Below the pieces are notes generated by a model, which was not told the origin of the DNA, searched no databases, and worked only from the letters and a program-made list of their open reading frames with translations. Positions 5,782-6,672 of a DNA stretch of 6,672 nucleotides are shown here, one piece after another. The stretch is from NCBI GenBank assembly GCA_015065395.1, contig SVQJ01000098.1, positions 1 to 6,672 on the forward strand. Direction: 5' to 3'. The number at the start of each line of letters is the position of its first letter. Position 1 is the first letter of the stretch. The position numbers and the translations under genes were made by a program. Source of the stretch: Oscillospiraceae bacterium (lineage in GTDB: Bacteria > Bacillota > Clostridia > Oscillospirales > CAG-272).

Positions 5782-6672
5782 ATGGCTGCACGAAATCGTT
5801 TCATAGATATTATCAAATGTCTCGCCATTATAATGGTCGTTGCCACTCATTATGACTTTACCCATAACGAAAAGCTTGACTACTGGTTTCCCTTCTGGAT
5901 AAACATGGCAGTTCCCATTTTTATGGTCGTTACAGGCTACCTTGTTGCCGCTTCCTTTGAAAATGCAAAAAAGTCCACACTCATAGAGGTCTACGCCCCC
6001 CTGCCCCTTGCTAAAAAGCTTTTGCGCTATATTCTCCCCTTTTTGTTTTTTTTCGCCGTTGAGATACTTATCGAGACCCTCCGCATGAATCAGATCAACG
6101 TTCAGCAGACCATAGACTATCTGAAGATCGGCGGTATCGGTGTTCACGGTACATACTACTATCCCGTTCTCATCCAGCTGGTGTTCCTCACTCCCCTGAT
6201 CTACTGGGTCGTCCGCAAATGGAAGTACGGCATCGTTGCTTGCTTTATCTTCAACCTTATGTTTGAATATTACAAGACCGAGGAAAAAATGGACCCTTCC
6301 GATTACCGTCTCTGTGCTTTGAGATATGTTTTTGCCGTAGCCATCGGATGCTTCATTTATCTGTACTATAAGAGAGATGCAAAATGGAACTGGGTATGGG
6401 TCCACATGTTTGAGATCGGTGCGCTTTATATCTGGATAGTATGCTACACGGATTATAAGGAACGCATCTTCACGGAATGGAAATCTACCTCCATGATGGC
6501 AATACTCTTTATCGCCCCCCTCCTTGCCTTTGCCATTGACCGCTGCCGCGACTGGCATTGCAAGCCTCTGGAAATAATCGGAAGGTCATCATATCATATC
6601 CTTTTGGTTCAGATAGTTTACTATAACTATTATGCAGACAGGATCTACGCAAAGCTTCCCGGAATGAGACTG
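5782..6672 (+). CDS. Acyltransferase family 3 membrane protein, N-terminal part (runs off right edge)
   Basis: 297 codons open at the right edge. The sequence is strongly hydrophobic with many membrane segments and begins NRFIDIIKCLAIIMVVATHYDF, the typical first helix of the acyltransferase 3 (OatA/NodX-like) family, including the conserved histidine (His23) thought to be catalytic. Other family-like parts are MAVPIFMVVTGYLVA (42-56) and the late helix IIGRSSYHILLVQI (265-278), which resembles the usual GxxSYxxYLxH region but with Gln in place of His. Such proteins O-acylate exported or membrane-linked sugars such as peptidoglycan, teichoic acid or exopolysaccharide; the substrate here is unknown. 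The ATG at 5782 has GGAGG (5773-5777) 4 nt upstream. It is divergent from the dcw cluster with its own promoter, so a link with wall synthesis is only a possibility. Confidence 0.85.
   Translation, partial: MAARNRFIDIIKCLAIIMVVATHYDFTHNEKLDYWFPFWINMAVPIFMVVTGYLVAASFENAKKSTLIEVYAPLPLAKKLLRYILPFLFFFAVEILIETLRMNQINVQQTIDYLKIGGIGVHGTYYYPVLIQLVFLTPLIYWVVRKWKYGIVACFIFNLMFEYYKTEEKMDPSDYRLCALRYVFAVAIGCFIYLYYKRDAKWNWVWVHMFEIGALYIWIVCYTDYKERIFTEWKSTSMMAILFIAPLLAFAIDRCRDWHCKPLEIIGRSSYHILLVQIVYYNYYADRIYAKLPGMRL

Noticed and set aside
5743..6558. Minus-strand open frame of 271 codons
   Set aside because: It is antisense to the acyltransferase gene, whose membrane-protein sequence, ribosome binding site and promoter are convincing; the minus-strand translation looks like no known family.

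Overview
The window holds the front end of a division and cell wall (dcw) cluster on the minus strand, plus the start of one unrelated-looking gene on the plus strand. The gene order mraZ - rsmH - ftsL-like - class B penicillin-binding protein - murE is canonical. Strong GGAGG-type ribosome binding sites, sigma-A-type promoters, PASTA domains on the penicillin-binding protein and AT-rich gaps between moderately GC-balanced genes all suggest a Gram-positive Bacillota. My best guess is Clostridia of the Ruminococcus/Oscillospirales type. That placement rests on general resemblance, not on a search.

Layout, read in the direction of transcription on the minus strand. A sigma-A-like promoter (5376-5404) drives mraZ (5304 down to 4870, GTG start), then rsmH (4833 to 3895, GTG start) and an ftsL-like gene (3858 to 2938). 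The gaps between these three are 36 nt each. After a 157-nt gap with a GC-rich hairpin and an internal extended -10 promoter comes the penicillin-binding protein gene (2780 to 318). A 55-nt gap with a strong hairpin that sequesters the next Shine-Dalgarno leads to murE (262 running off the left edge). To the right of mraZ lies an AT-rich divergent intergenic region of about 480 nt. Eight T-tracts at about 10-nt spacing sit just upstream of the mraZ promoter, and a separate good promoter (5715-5743) faces right into an acyltransferase family 3 membrane protein that runs off the right edge.

How the genes work together: MraZ is the cluster's DNA-binding regulator. RsmH methylates 16S rRNA. The FtsL-like protein is a bitopic divisome protein expected to act with the class B transpeptidase that follows. 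MurE adds the third amino acid to the peptidoglycan precursor in the cytoplasm. The acyltransferase is transcribed away from the cluster and its substrate cannot be read from sequence.

I found no previously undescribed system here; the genes are well-known families. The points worth a second look are regulatory or architectural: the hairpin at the murE start, the promoter and hairpin that split the penicillin-binding protein from the upstream genes, the phased T-tracts, a tandem repeat in the mraZ leader, the long N-terminal extension of the FtsL-like protein, and an insertion in the penicillin-binding protein.
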